A DNA stretch of 64,000 nt. Origin: Actinokineospora globicatena. Its GTDB lineage: Bacteria > Actinomycetota > Actinomycetes > Mycobacteriales > Pseudonocardiaceae. Shown piece by piece: positions 18,701 to 26,589 of this stretch. The notes beneath the pieces were generated by a model. The model did not search any database. It was not told where the DNA came from and was given only the letters and a program-made list of their open reading frames with translations. A program made the position numbers and the translations under genes. The DNA is taken from positions 2,418,001 to 2,482,000 of the forward strand of contig NZ_JAMTCR010000002.1 in NCBI RefSeq assembly GCF_024171945.1. Direction: 5' to 3'. Numbering within the stretch: the first letter of the stretch is position 1; the number at the start of each line of letters is the position of its first letter.

Positions 18701-19564
18701 GTTGAGGATGTCGACCAGCGACTCGCTGGTCGACGGGTCATCCAGACTGATCGTGGTCGTTGCCGTGGGCTGGGTCTCGATCCAACGGTGGAACAACCAC
18801 CAGCCGATCTCCTCCGGCGCGGCGGTGCGGTCTGACAAACCGCGTTGCGCCGCCCGTGCGACCAGGCGACGTTCCTCCTGACCGCCCAGGTGCCGTTCGT
18901 AGGACGTGCGGACCTCGGTACCTCTGATCGAGAGGTCGGTGGGGTCAACCCGCACTGCCGCCGCCGCGGTCACCGCGACGCGGGTCTGGTGCGCCAGCGG
19001 AGCCAACGACAGCACGGCGGCCTCCAGCGGCGTGAACTCCAACCGCTCGTGCTCGCCGATCAGCGAGATCATCGCGCTGACCTGGTCGGTCATCCGCATG
19101 GGCAGCTCGGGGTCGCGCCACGGGTCACCGGCGAGGGTGCGGTCGGCGCGGTGGTGCGCGGCGAACAGCTGCTCGGCCGCGGTCATGGCGTTGCCCAAGG
19201 CCTTGCTCGCGTCCGCCACACCGTTCCACGCGGGGTGCACCCGCACCAGGTCGGTCCAGTCAGTCGCGGCCGTGGGCGGCGCGGCCGGACGGAGGGCGGC
19301 TTCGGCTTGACCGTGCAACGTGCGCCAGTACGCGAGGTCGGCGGTCAGTGACGGAGCGCCCTTGGCGAGCTCGAAGCAGCCCTCCACCAATTTCCTGACC
19401 ACGTCCCACGCAGGCGCTTTCGCCACCTTGCCGGTGAGGATCGCCGAGATCTGGCTCTTCGACCGGCCGCACCGCTGCCCGAGGCTGCTCTGCCCCGGCT
19501 CGCCGCTCTCTTCCCACAGCAGCCTGAGCTTCGCGCACAGCTCCTCGATCTCCGCTGCCGCCAT
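15791..19564 (-). CDS. Large HTH/Hsp90-like (GHKL) ATPase with C-terminal repeat region
   Basis: 1257 residues from ATG 19564, after a GAGGCGAGGA site. Residues 1-60 are a helix-turn-helix (SSLGQRCGRSKSQISAILTG). About 450-770 is an Hsp90/GHKL ATPase: N-box IRELYQNALDA, G1 DNGIGM, G2 SRFGIGVLSYFMLADE and a GTTVTLYLR strand. The C-terminal 300 residues hold several related winged-helix-like units (ITGLSIKEVVQRLEHYAI; HKQNLPLKEVLVWFRNQGI; AHNLPVAEVAERLEAWEL). This matches the wHTH-Hsp90-associated architecture proposed for bacterial conflict systems. The last third (about 16,300-16,960) is visibly poorer in GC and contains a rare TTA codon (codon 875, 16940-16942), suggesting transfer. Function unknown; a defence or stress sensor is inference. 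Confidence 0.8.
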   Translation of the reverse strand: MAAAEIEELCAKLRLLWEESGEPGQSSLGQRCGRSKSQISAILTGKVAKAPAWDVVRKLVEGCFELAKGAPSLTADLAYWRTLHGQAEAALRPAAPPTAATDWTDLVRVHPAWNGVADASKALGNAMTAAEQLFAAHHRADRTLAGDPWRDPELPMRMTDQVSAMISLIGEHERLEFTPLEAAVLSLAPLAHQTRVAVTAAAAVRVDPTDLSIRGTEVRTSYERHLGGQEERRLVARAAQRGLSDRTAAPEEIGWWLFHRWIETQPTATTTISLDDPSTSESLVDILNRLTRLLRLSPGDLANPQRLGLLSRTTHLGVTVRERLLGMLLTVGHAFAVEPITLSPAVVEHLGVPNAVDLGRLRTTLTRLTWERVSIGRGMVARCDHEAVLQALRDHAARADAILNAVHAVAMDDAHLQPLLHLPTRTSADRVEPTVHDGHPAFAVPVTRFRLDEDRVRELLMGQQLYGDRSLAIRELYQNALDACRYRDARQRYLPGAGGWTGSITFDQGMDEQGRHYLSCTDNGIGMGAQELREVFSQAGVRFADRPEFLEEQAQWAERDIHLYPNSRFGIGVLSYFMLADEIEVTTCRMDRHGGRPGPEWHVRIVGPGHFFRITPGKEHGTQPGTTVTLYLRDGKDAPSCVEVLNRLLGIAEFATTATDTSATAEWEPYVFRRRMNLQGNGIHAAGELVHSTRQENGQVVWCGSGGALLADGLFVTKALTKIAGAVVNLTREWVPRLTVDRTQALGNVSDRVKTLITEAASELISTNPRFLSFDWISSIVLDSPDVADIVTEAAINSRLGLRSDWGNLDTATTGCLTADKTLVPPKKDLGHTTTRIPDWILLWRLIALRPHLLPESIDSGQTAILPALPSDATLIEYLHTDPAHFGNILEAANSLERNAKGVVERASTQGYRFANAENIPEDIETQSMDRNILGVSNYIERRDFNRTTPRGRILQSSRITGLSIKEVVQRLEHYAITIEEIDISEPWNDSDLVILSRDLDGQEPWLTGDTIRKTHVEKAAKKLGWSDSRATERLHALGYTIAAEERNIDAPSHAAESLEAIKKDFLAMAERLDSLPRQWKFANALSSSVELAHKQNLPLKEVLVWFRNQGIPIPDTLLPQGVPTLRDRTIFGYPRSCELLLSWKHAPRHLPYTLFEGHESHFWETVERLRELGIDLDVHFKPGGDSADSHLLEEFDQPAFHVPDKPIPIRQILGLALAHNLPVAEVAERLEAWELEVEPVEEAITRLMGRVPRAGG

Positions 19565-19714
19565 CCGGTGTCCTCGCCTCCGCTGGCCCGTCCGGTGTGG
19601 CCGGGTTCCCACCTGCGGTTCTACCGCGCGTCGTCCGGAGTCGTCCGCGATCGAGGACACCAGGAGGTACCGGACGGCAGGGTTTCCCTCGAACGGCCTA
19701 CTGAGGAGGAGTCG

Positions 19715-19813
19715 ATGATCGCGATCGTCGAGTTGGTCACCGCTGTGCTTGAGGCCGCCGCCGCGGGGGTTGCGGTCGCGGCGGCGGTGCGGCACTACCG
19801 GAAGCGGGGTTAG
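19715..19813 (+). CDS. 32-residue membrane peptide
   Basis: ATG 19715, four bases after a strong GAGGAGGA site, encodes an acidic-start hydrophobic helix (MIAIVELVTAVLEAAAAGVA) and a basic tail (HYRKRG). One transmembrane helix with a positive C-terminus is predicted. It is divergent from the Hsp90-like ATPase (150 bases apart) and overlaps the convergent Nudix gene by 4 bases. It may be a small membrane regulator or a toxin-like peptide; neither can be shown from sequence. The ribosome site is the main support for coding. Confidence 0.55.
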   Translation: MIAIVELVTAVLEAAAAGVAVAAAVRHYRKRG

Positions 19814-20343
19814 CGGTGGTGTTCGTGCAGGAGGAGTTGGGTGTAGGCGGCGACGGTTTGGGCGTCGGTTATGTCGCCGGTGCGGATCATGGATTCGAAG
19901 GTGGCGCGGGGGAACCAGGCGGCGCGCATGTCTTGTTCTTCGAGTTCGCGGTCGGGGGGACCCTCGGTGAGGTCGGTGGCGAGGTAGACGTGGCCGCGTT
20001 GGCTGGACATGCCCGCGGCGACGTCGAGGGTGCCGATGGCGGTCATGGTGCCCGCGACCAGGCCGGTCTCCTCGCGGAGTTCGCGGGCGGCGAGCTGGTC
20101 GGGGGGCAGGGCGGCGCGGTCCGGGGCGGTGCCCTGGGGGAACTCCCAGCGGCGGCGGCCCAGCGGGTAGCGGAACTGCTCCACCAGCATCACCCGCTCG
20201 CCGTCGAGGGGGATGACCAGCGCGTAGTCGGGTTTGTCGATCACTCCGTAGATGCCGGGGCTGCCGTCGTGGCGGCGCACGCGGTCCTCGCGGACCGTCA
20301 TCCAGGCGTTGGCGTAGACCTGCGTCGAGTCGAGGCGTTGCAC
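19810..20343 (-). CDS. Nudix hydrolase, ADP-ribose pyrophosphatase-like
   Basis: 177 residues. The Nudix helix reads AARELREETGLVAG, following WEFPQGTAPDRAALPPDQL. The first Glu of the classical Gx5E is replaced in an extended loop, as in a subgroup that keeps the REx2EE core. The N-terminal strands (VYANAWMTVREDRVRRHDG) are typical of ADP-sugar pyrophosphatases. It probably hydrolyses ADP-ribose or a related nucleotide sugar. Divergent from nucS by 44 bases. Confidence 0.88.
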   Translation of the reverse strand: MQRLDSTQVYANAWMTVREDRVRRHDGSPGIYGVIDKPDYALVIPLDGERVMLVEQFRYPLGRRRWEFPQGTAPDRAALPPDQLAARELREETGLVAGTMTAIGTLDVAAGMSSQRGHVYLATDLTEGPPDRELEEQDMRAAWFPRATFESMIRTGDITDAQTVAAYTQLLLHEHHR

Positions 20344-20387
20344 AGGGTCGATCCTGCCGTGCCCGCCGGACGGGCTAACCTGCCCCG

Positions 20388-21047
20388 GTGCGTCTCGTGA
20401 TCGCTCGTTGCCAGGTCGACTACGCCGGGCGGCTCACCGCCCACCTGCCGATGGCCAACCGCCTGCTGTTGGTCAAGGCGGACGGCTCGCTGTCGGTGCA
20501 CTCCGACGACCGCGCGTACAAACCGCTGAACTGGATGACCCCGCCGTGCTGGCTCACCGAGGAGCCCGGCGTGTGGACGGTGCAGAACAAGGCGGGGGAG
20601 AAGCTGGTGATCACCCTCGCCGAGGTCATGCACGACTCGGCGCACGAGCTGGGTGCCGAGCCTGGCCTGGTCAAGGACGGCGTCGAGGCGCACCTGCAGG
20701 TCCTGCTCGCCGAGCACATCACCACCCTCGGCGACGGCTACACCCTGGTCCGCCGCGAGTTCCCCACCGCCATCGGCCCGGTCGACATCATGTGCCGCGA
20801 CGCCGACGGCGCCTCGGTCGCCGTCGAGATCAAGCGCCGCGGCGAGATCGACGGCGTCGAGCAGCTCACCCGGTACCTCGAACTGCTCAACCGCGACCCC
20901 CTGCTGGCCCCGGTCCGCGGCGTGTTCGCGGCGCAGCTGATCAAGCCGCAGGCACGGGTGTTGGCGGAGGACCGCGGAATCCGGTGCGTGACGTTGGATT
21001 ACGACACGCTGCGCGGGATCGAGTCGGACGAGTTCCGGCTGTTCTAG
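20388..21047 (+). CDS. nucS: Endonuclease NucS (non-canonical mismatch repair)
   Basis: 219 residues. NucS cleaves both strands at mismatches and replaces MutS/MutL in most actinobacteria. The N-terminal dimer/DNA-binding domain begins [20 protein letters not shown]. The C-terminal nuclease domain has the RecB-like catalytic set in [12 protein letters not shown] and [17 protein letters not shown] (Asp, Glu-x-Lys). The C-terminal EFRLF tail resembles the beta-clamp-binding end reported for this family. GTG start. Core chromosomal gene. Confidence 0.96.
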   Translation: MRLVIARCQVDYAGRLTAHLPMANRLLLVKADGSLSVHSDDRAYKPLNWMTPPCWLTEEPGVWTVQNKAGEKLVITLAEVMHDSAHELGAEPGLVKDGVEAHLQVLLAEHITTLGDGYTLVRREFPTAIGPVDIMCRDADGASVAVEIKRRGEIDGVEQLTRYLELLNRDPLLAPVRGVFAAQLIKPQARVLAEDRGIRCVTLDYDTLRGIESDEFRLF

Positions 21048-21068
21048 GTCACAGGCGAACCTGCCGGG

Positions 21069-21695
21069 TCACTCCGAGAAGAAGGCCACCATGTCGTGGT
21101 AGCGGTGGTGGGCGGGTTCGCCGTCCGGTGAGAGCCAGTTGACGGCGCCGAGGGTGTCTTCCCAGGTGCGGTGGGCGGCGGTGATCGCCTCGATGAGGTC
21201 GGTGGCGAGTAGGCCCGCCTCGTAGAGGTCCTGGTCGGTGGATTGGGAGCTGGCGGCGGTGATGAGGCCGCGGACCTGGGTGGAGTGGCCGTAGCGGAAG
21301 CTGCCGGAGCCCAGCAGGTGCGGGTCGACCAGGACGGCGTCGCCGTGGTCGCGGCCGGTGTGGCGGTGGCCCGCGGCCTTGGCGGCGGCGTTGGGCAGGA
21401 AGCGCAGCGCGTCGTCGCCGACGGTGATGGCGGCGAGTACCACATCCGCGTCGGTTTCCCATTTCCGCGCGGTCGGGTCGAGGATGACGAATGCCATGCT
21501 GGCGCGGGGGTAGACGCCGCGCGGCGGGGTTCCGGTCGTGGAGTGGTTGCGCCACACCGATTCCGCGCGGCGCAGGCCCGCGGCGAGGAGCAGTTCCGCG
21601 AACGCGGTGTCGTCGAGCGCGTAGTCATAGGGGTTGCGCCGGTGCCGTGCCCGCACTACAAGTCCGTGCGCCGAGACGCCTTCCGCGACAGTCAC
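21069..21695 (-). CDS. Unrecognised 208-residue protein
   Basis: I do not recognise the family. It is soluble, with no signal peptide or helix bundle visible. It opens HGLVVRARHRRNPYDYALDD, has a central strand-rich part (MAFVILDPTARKWETDADVVLAAITVGDD) and ends in helices (DLYEAGLLATDLIEAITAAHRTWED, HHRYHDMVAFFSE). Several His residues cluster (AAGHRHTGRDHGD, PAHHRYHD), which might bind metal. It is divergent from the dioxygenase of the 21-29 kb cluster across 400 bases and may belong to it. Confidence 0.75.
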   Translation of the reverse strand: MTVAEGVSAHGLVVRARHRRNPYDYALDDTAFAELLLAAGLRRAESVWRNHSTTGTPPRGVYPRASMAFVILDPTARKWETDADVVLAAITVGDDALRFLPNAAAKAAGHRHTGRDHGDAVLVDPHLLGSGSFRYGHSTQVRGLITAASSQSTDQDLYEAGLLATDLIEAITAAHRTWEDTLGAVNWLSPDGEPAHHRYHDMVAFFSE

Positions 21696-22095
21696 CTGTT
21701 CTCCTTTGAATTCCGGTCGATTCCTGGCCGGGATACTCGCAGTCCGACCGGGGAAAAGCCAGTGGTGGTGGTCACGATTGGTTTAGACCTTGCTCGGATG
21801 TTGGTCCTATGCCACCATGATCAAGCGCTGCCGAGACTGGGGAGGACGCGGTGCGAGGTGCCCGTGCGCGGTGATTTCCGCGATCATCGAATTGTCCTGA
21901 TCCGCGCTGTCGACCGCCTGTGACCTGGGAGGTCTGACCTCTCATCCGCTGGGCGGTGGCGGAATTCCGGCATTGTGACCGGTTTGCCGCACGTTTTACC
22001 GGTGTTCTCCTAATGCGCGACAAGGCACTGGATTCGCTTTCCCCGTCCTGGCCGTGTGCTGCCCCGGTCGGGACGGGACTACCTGGGGAAAGGGT
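21696..22095 (+). promoter_or_regulatory. 400-base divergent regulatory region
   Basis: No gene is seen on either strand. Two ACCGGT hexamers (21978-21983 and 21998-22003) lie exactly 20 bases apart, two helical turns, about 95 bases before the dioxygenase start. A short inverted repeat AGGTCTGACCT occurs near 21930-21940. These are the best operator candidates for the biosynthetic operon. I cannot place -35/-10 boxes with confidence. Confidence 0.35.
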
Positions 22096-22884
22096 ATGGT
22101 TGTGACTGCGAGCACTTCCCTGACTCGAACGCAGGTGTTCGAGCGCGATGGTTTCGCCTCGACCGGCGAACTGCTCTCCGCCGCGGAGGTCGAGTCCTAC
22201 CGTGACATCTACGACCGATTCCTGCGCGGCGACATCGACAGCGGTGAGAAGCGGTCCGACCTCGGGTCGCACGCCCCGCGCCGCGACGGGGTGGTGGAGA
22301 ACATCACCCAGATCATGTGGCCGTCCGCGCTGCACCCGCCGCTGGCCGACCTGCCGCTGCACGCGAGGGCGTTGGCCGTGGCGCGCGGGCTGATCGGCGA
22401 GGACGCGCGGCTCGACTTCGACATGCTGATCCACAAGGCGCCGCACTCGGCGACGCCGACGCCGTGGCACCAGGACGCCGCCTACTGGATCGACCTGCCC
22501 GACACCCGCGCGGTGTCCATCTGGGTCGCGCTCGACGACGCGGACCTGGACAACGGGTGCATGTGGTACATCGCCGGGTCGCACCGCGAGCCGCTGCGCC
22601 CGCACCGGCCCACCAGCGACGGCAAGAACATCCAGACCGACGCGTCGGAGACCGAGCCCGGTGCCACCGCGGTGCCGTTGCCCGCTGGTCACGGCGTTGC
22701 GCACACGGGCGGCACGTTGCACTCGTCGCGCGGCAACACCACCGATGGCGTGCGCCGCGCGTACATCCTCAACTACCGCCCCGCCGCGATGATCGAGCTG
22801 GAGCGGCGCCAGGGGGCCGACCACGGCCTCAAGCGCAACGAACGCAAGGTCCGCAACGCCGGCGCCGACGAGACGGGGGCCTGA
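22096..22884 (+). CDS. Phytanoyl-CoA dioxygenase-family Fe(II)/2-oxoglutarate oxygenase
   Basis: 262 residues of the PhyH family. The iron facial triad is His125 and Asp127 (TPWHQDAAYW) with distal His209 (GTLHSSRGN); the Arg pair in DGVRRAYIL should bind 2-oxoglutarate. These enzymes hydroxylate, halogenate or desaturate small molecules and are common tailoring enzymes in natural-product clusters. The ribosome-site candidate GGGGAAAGGG lies just before ATG 22096; GTG 22102 is an alternative start. The stop overlaps the next gene's ATG (TGATG), so the two are coupled. Confidence 0.9.
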   Translation: MVVTASTSLTRTQVFERDGFASTGELLSAAEVESYRDIYDRFLRGDIDSGEKRSDLGSHAPRRDGVVENITQIMWPSALHPPLADLPLHARALAVARGLIGEDARLDFDMLIHKAPHSATPTPWHQDAAYWIDLPDTRAVSIWVALDDADLDNGCMWYIAGSHREPLRPHRPTSDGKNIQTDASETEPGATAVPLPAGHGVAHTGGTLHSSRGNTTDGVRRAYILNYRPAAMIELERRQGADHGLKRNERKVRNAGADETGA

Positions 22885-24692
22885 TGACCACGGTCAAGCT
22901 CAGCGGTGCGGTCATGACGCACCCCAAGCGGCTCACGGAAGCCCAGGTCATCGCCGATGCCGACGTCCAGGGCCGGATCGCCGTGATTCTCGATCCCGAG
23001 CCGGAAGGCAAGCCGACCGCGTTGCGCGTTGCTCCGCTGTCGTGGTCGTGCGTCCCCGAGGACGCCACCCACCACGTGGTGCTGCAGGACGACGTGGTGC
23101 TCGCCGACGGGTTCTACGACCACGCCGAGCGCGCGGCCGCGGCCTTCCCGGACGAGGCGGTCGCCTTCTACGGCGGCTGGGAGGCGCGCAACGGTGCGGT
23201 GGCGCGATTAGCGGCGCTCACCGGTGTCGAGTGGGCGTACACCTTGCAGGAGCACGTGCCGTGCCAGGCATTGATGCTCCCGGCCGAGCTGGCACGCGGC
23301 TACGAGCGGTTCCAGCGCGAGCACGGCGACGGCTGGCCCTATGACGTGGTCATCCAGCGGTTCCTCAACGACCAGGGCGTCCCGGTCCGGTTCTGCACGC
23401 CGAGCACGGTCCAGCACGACGACCTGCCCAGCCTCGCGGGCAACAGCTACCACGGGTTCCGGCAGGCCACCTGGTTCACGCCGACCATCAAGGAATCCAC
23501 GACCGACCGCGCTCCCCGGTTCCCGGTCGTGCCGTTCTACCAATACGGCGAGGCGCGCACGGCCGTCCAGCGCGGCGCGGAGTGGGAGTTCCTGGAGACC
23601 GACCGGTACCTGGCCCGCGTCGGCCTGCTCGACCAGTGCCTGGCCGACCGCGCGGTCGTCGAGTCCGACCTGTCCGAGCGGATCAGCCGCGCGGTCTGGT
23701 TGACCGGGTACGCGCTGGGGGTGGTCACGGCCGATGCCCCCGAGCCGGACCCCGTCGCCGCGGTCGCCGTCATGGACACCTTGGGGCCAGGCGGTTTGTG
23801 CGAGGACTACACCGCCGAGGAACTGCTGACGCTCGCCCCCGTCGTGCGCGACCTCGCATTGGCCGCCTACAAGCGAGGCAGGTCGGCCGAGCCCGTTGCC
23901 TTGCCCGCCAGGGACAGCGTGATCGCCGTTACGGGGGGCGGTGTCGACTTCGGTCGCCAGCTCGCCCGGTACATCGCTGACGAGGGCCATCGAGCTGACT
24001 ACGGCAATCCCACTGGCGCGGACTATCTGGTCCACATCGGACGTCCAGTCGTGCCCGTGGGCGAGATCCTCGCAGCCGCCGAGGAAGCTGGCGTTCGGCG
24101 GGTCGTCTACCTCAGCTCGGCTGCCGTCTACCGGGGTAGCGTGGCGGAGAACCTCACCGAGGACAGCATCACGGCGGAACCGGCGGACGCCGTCGCCCGG
24201 TCGTGGTGGCTGGAGGAGCAGCAGGTCCGGCACTGGGGCGAACGCATCGGCGTCCCCGTGCAGGTGCTGCGCATCGCCGACCCGGTCGGCCCGTTCGCCC
24301 CTGAGGGCACCCCGTCGCTGGAGTGGGTGCACCTGGCCTGGACTCGCCGCCCGTTGACCCTGGACGCGCGTGGCGTGCACCAGATCCTCGACTACCGCGA
24401 CCTCGCCAACGTCGTCCACACAGTACTGACAAACCCGCCGACCCAGCCGGTCTACAACGTCTCGACGGCCACCCACGGCGAGGAGGAACTGGCGGGTCTG
24501 CTCGCCGAGGTCTCCCGTCGCACGCCGTGGGAGCAGGCCGAGAACCCCGACCTCCAGCGCTGGACCATGTCCACCGCGCTGGTCGAGTCCGAACTGGACT
24601 GGCGACCGACCCACCCGGTCCAGGAGGCGATGCGCGCACTGGCCCAGTGGTACGCCTGCGATATCCACGGCGACTACCACGTCCCGAGCTAG
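22884..24692 (+). CDS. Glycosyltransferase-like / degenerate NAD-dependent epimerase fusion
   Basis: 602 residues in two parts. The N-terminal 250 residues look like a GT-A glycosyltransferase: HHVVLQDDVVLADGF with Asp69-Asp70 for metal/nucleotide binding, VPCQALMLPAELARGY, and a late TPSTVQHDDLPSLAG segment. About 345-602 is an extended SDR/epimerase (VIAVTGGGVDFGRQ; VVYLSSAAVYRG; VLRIADPVGPFAPEG; IDxRDxANV-like DYRDLANVVHTVL). In the SDR half the Tyr-x3-Lys dyad region reads ARSWWLEEQQVRHW, so both catalytic residues appear lost. It may be a binding or scaffolding domain. Coupled to the dioxygenase. Fusion of these two domains is unusual. Confidence 0.75.
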   Translation: MTTVKLSGAVMTHPKRLTEAQVIADADVQGRIAVILDPEPEGKPTALRVAPLSWSCVPEDATHHVVLQDDVVLADGFYDHAERAAAAFPDEAVAFYGGWEARNGAVARLAALTGVEWAYTLQEHVPCQALMLPAELARGYERFQREHGDGWPYDVVIQRFLNDQGVPVRFCTPSTVQHDDLPSLAGNSYHGFRQATWFTPTIKESTTDRAPRFPVVPFYQYGEARTAVQRGAEWEFLETDRYLARVGLLDQCLADRAVVESDLSERISRAVWLTGYALGVVTADAPEPDPVAAVAVMDTLGPGGLCEDYTAEELLTLAPVVRDLALAAYKRGRSAEPVALPARDSVIAVTGGGVDFGRQLARYIADEGHRADYGNPTGADYLVHIGRPVVPVGEILAAAEEAGVRRVVYLSSAAVYRGSVAENLTEDSITAEPADAVARSWWLEEQQVRHWGERIGVPVQVLRIADPVGPFAPEGTPSLEWVHLAWTRRPLTLDARGVHQILDYRDLANVVHTVLTNPPTQPVYNVSTATHGEEELAGLLAEVSRRTPWEQAENPDLQRWTMSTALVESELDWRPTHPVQEAMRALAQWYACDIHGDYHVPS

Positions 24693-24708
24693 GCGCTGTC
24701 CCGATCCG

Positions 24709-24746
24709 CGGTGGCCGCGCGCCTCGGACCGCGCGCGGCCACCGCA
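24709..24746 (+). terminator. Strong hairpin between fusion gene and asparagine synthetase homologue
   Basis: Perfect 15-base arms (GCGGTGGCCGCGCGC and complement, 8-base loop). There is no T tract. It lies inside an otherwise co-directional gene series, so it may attenuate, stabilise mRNA ends or terminate partly. Confidence 0.55.
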
Positions 24747-24774
24747 CCCCCACTCACCCCTGGAGCGAGCAGAT

Positions 24775-26580
24775 ATGTCCGGAATCGCAGGTTGGGTCGA
24801 CTTCGCCCGGGACGTGGCGCGGGAGCGCGCCATCCCGACCGCCATGACCGACACCCTGGCGGGCCGCGGGCCCGAAGGCGCTGGCCTGTGGTGCGCCGAG
24901 CGCGTCGCCCTCGGCCACCGCCGCAGCGGGGGCGAGCACCTGCCCGTCGCCGTCACCGACAGCTCTGGCGCCCAAGCGGCGGTGACCTACGCGGGCGACG
25001 TCCACAACGTGCCCGAACTGCGCACCCGCCTCGGGGTCGCGGGCACGGTCGGCGAGGTGCTGCTGCGGGCCTACCAGGTGTGGGGCCCGGAGTTCGCCGA
25101 GCACGTCCACGGCACCTACGCCATCGCGGTGTGGGACGCGCGGCGCGAGGAGTTGCTGCTGGTCCGCGACCGCATGGGCGTCAAGCCGTTGTTCTACGCC
25201 GAGATCGCCTCCGGGGTGCTGTTCGGCTCCGAGCCCAAGGCGATCCTCGCGCACCCCGACTTCCAGCCCGAGGTGGACGCCGTCGGACTGCGCGACATCC
25301 TGTCGGTGGCTCGGGTCCCCGGTCAGGCGTTCTTCAGCGGGATGCGGGAAGTGCTGCCGGGCGGAGTTGTCCGAATTAGACGATCCGGCACGTCCGAGCG
25401 GCGGTACTGGCAACTGCGGATCGGTGAGCACACCGACTCCCAGGAGCAGACCATCGCCACCGTGCGGGACCTGCTGGAGGTAGCCGTCGCGCAGCACATG
25501 TCGGCGGACCAGGTGCCGATCTCGTTGCTGTCCGGCGGGTTGGACTCCAGCTCGCTCACCGCCCTCGCCGCCCAGGTCTCCGCTGACCGGGGGTGGGGCG
25601 CGGTGCGGTCCCTCGCGGTCAACGACCAGGACCCCGGCGCGGGCGCGGCGGACGGCAACGAGGACCACATCTACGCACGGCTCATGGCCGACCACGTCGG
25701 CGCCGACCACAGCGAGATCTCGCTGTCCGGTTTGGACTTGCTCGACCCGGCGTTGCGCGCCAGGGTCCTGGAGGCCTACGACGTACCGATCAACAAGGGT
25801 GACCAGTACGCGTCGTTGAGCCTGCTGTTCGGAGTCGCCCGCGAGCACGCTCCCCTGGCGTTCTCCGGTGAGCTGGGCGATGACGTGTTCGGCGGCTACA
25901 ACTGGAACCGGTTGCCGCAGTGGGTCGCCACCAGCACCTTCCCGTGGGTCGAGGAGGGCCGCCCGAGGTTCACCGGCTACGACACCATCTTCGACCACGG
26001 CCTGCTGACCACATTGGACCTGGGCAGCCACGAGCGGGACCGGCACAGCGCCGCCGTCGCCGAACTCGATGCCCACTCGGCCATCGACGACCCGACCGAG
26101 GCGCGGTACCGGGAGGTCACCTACCTCGCGCTCACCCGGCACGCCCGCGTCCTGTTCGACCGCCTGGACCGGCTCGGCATGGCGGCCGGGCTCGACATCC
26201 GCGTCCCGTTCGCCGACCCACGACTGGTCGAGTACACGTTCAACATCCCTTGGGCCATCAAGAGATTCGATGGACGAGAGAAGAGCCTGTTGCGAGCGGC
26301 CATGAACGGGCTGCTGCCGGAGTCGGTGTCGATGCGTGTCAAGACCCCGTACCCGAACCTGCGCGCGGGTGCGTACGACCAGGTGTTGCGGGAGCGGCTC
26401 GCGGACGTCGTCCGCGCGCCGGACAGCCTGATCGCACCGCTGATCTCCTCGGCGCTCAAGGAATCCGTGCGCACGCGGGGAGCGGACGCGCTGGCCGACG
26501 GGGTCAGCCGGGCCGCGCTGGAAACCGCACTGCAACTGGAGAGTTGGTTGCGCGGCTACGGTGTCCGACTGGCCATCTGA
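24775..26580 (+). CDS. Asparagine synthetase (AsnB)-like amide ligase lacking the glutaminase Cys
   Basis: 601 residues with both AsnB domains. The synthetase half is intact: PPi-loop SGGLDSSSL (from Ser253), GELGDDVFGGY, and RLDRLGMAAGLDIRVPFADP. The glutaminase half is degenerate: residue 2 is Ser (codon 24778-24780) instead of the obligatory Cys, the NGEIYN motif is YAGDVHN, and the Asp of the glutamine-binding SDxE motif is Gly93. It probably activates a carboxylate with ATP and couples free ammonia or another amine, as beta-lactam synthetases and lasso cyclases do with their own nucleophiles. Substrate unknown. The canonical asnB at 45972 retains Cys2. Central gene of the proposed cluster. 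Confidence 0.88.
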   Translation: MSGIAGWVDFARDVARERAIPTAMTDTLAGRGPEGAGLWCAERVALGHRRSGGEHLPVAVTDSSGAQAAVTYAGDVHNVPELRTRLGVAGTVGEVLLRAYQVWGPEFAEHVHGTYAIAVWDARREELLLVRDRMGVKPLFYAEIASGVLFGSEPKAILAHPDFQPEVDAVGLRDILSVARVPGQAFFSGMREVLPGGVVRIRRSGTSERRYWQLRIGEHTDSQEQTIATVRDLLEVAVAQHMSADQVPISLLSGGLDSSSLTALAAQVSADRGWGAVRSLAVNDQDPGAGAADGNEDHIYARLMADHVGADHSEISLSGLDLLDPALRARVLEAYDVPINKGDQYASLSLLFGVAREHAPLAFSGELGDDVFGGYNWNRLPQWVATSTFPWVEEGRPRFTGYDTIFDHGLLTTLDLGSHERDRHSAAVAELDAHSAIDDPTEARYREVTYLALTRHARVLFDRLDRLGMAAGLDIRVPFADPRLVEYTFNIPWAIKRFDGREKSLLRAAMNGLLPESVSMRVKTPYPNLRAGAYDQVLRERLADVVRAPDSLIAPLISSALKESVRTRGADALADGVSRAALETALQLESWLRGYGVRLAI

Positions 26581-26589
26581 GCCGCATCC

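Noticed and set aside
24775-26580. Lasso-peptide cyclase reading of the AsnB-like protein
   Set aside because: No precursor peptide, RRE protein or leader protease gene is present nearby, and the protein keeps a full-length AsnB layout.
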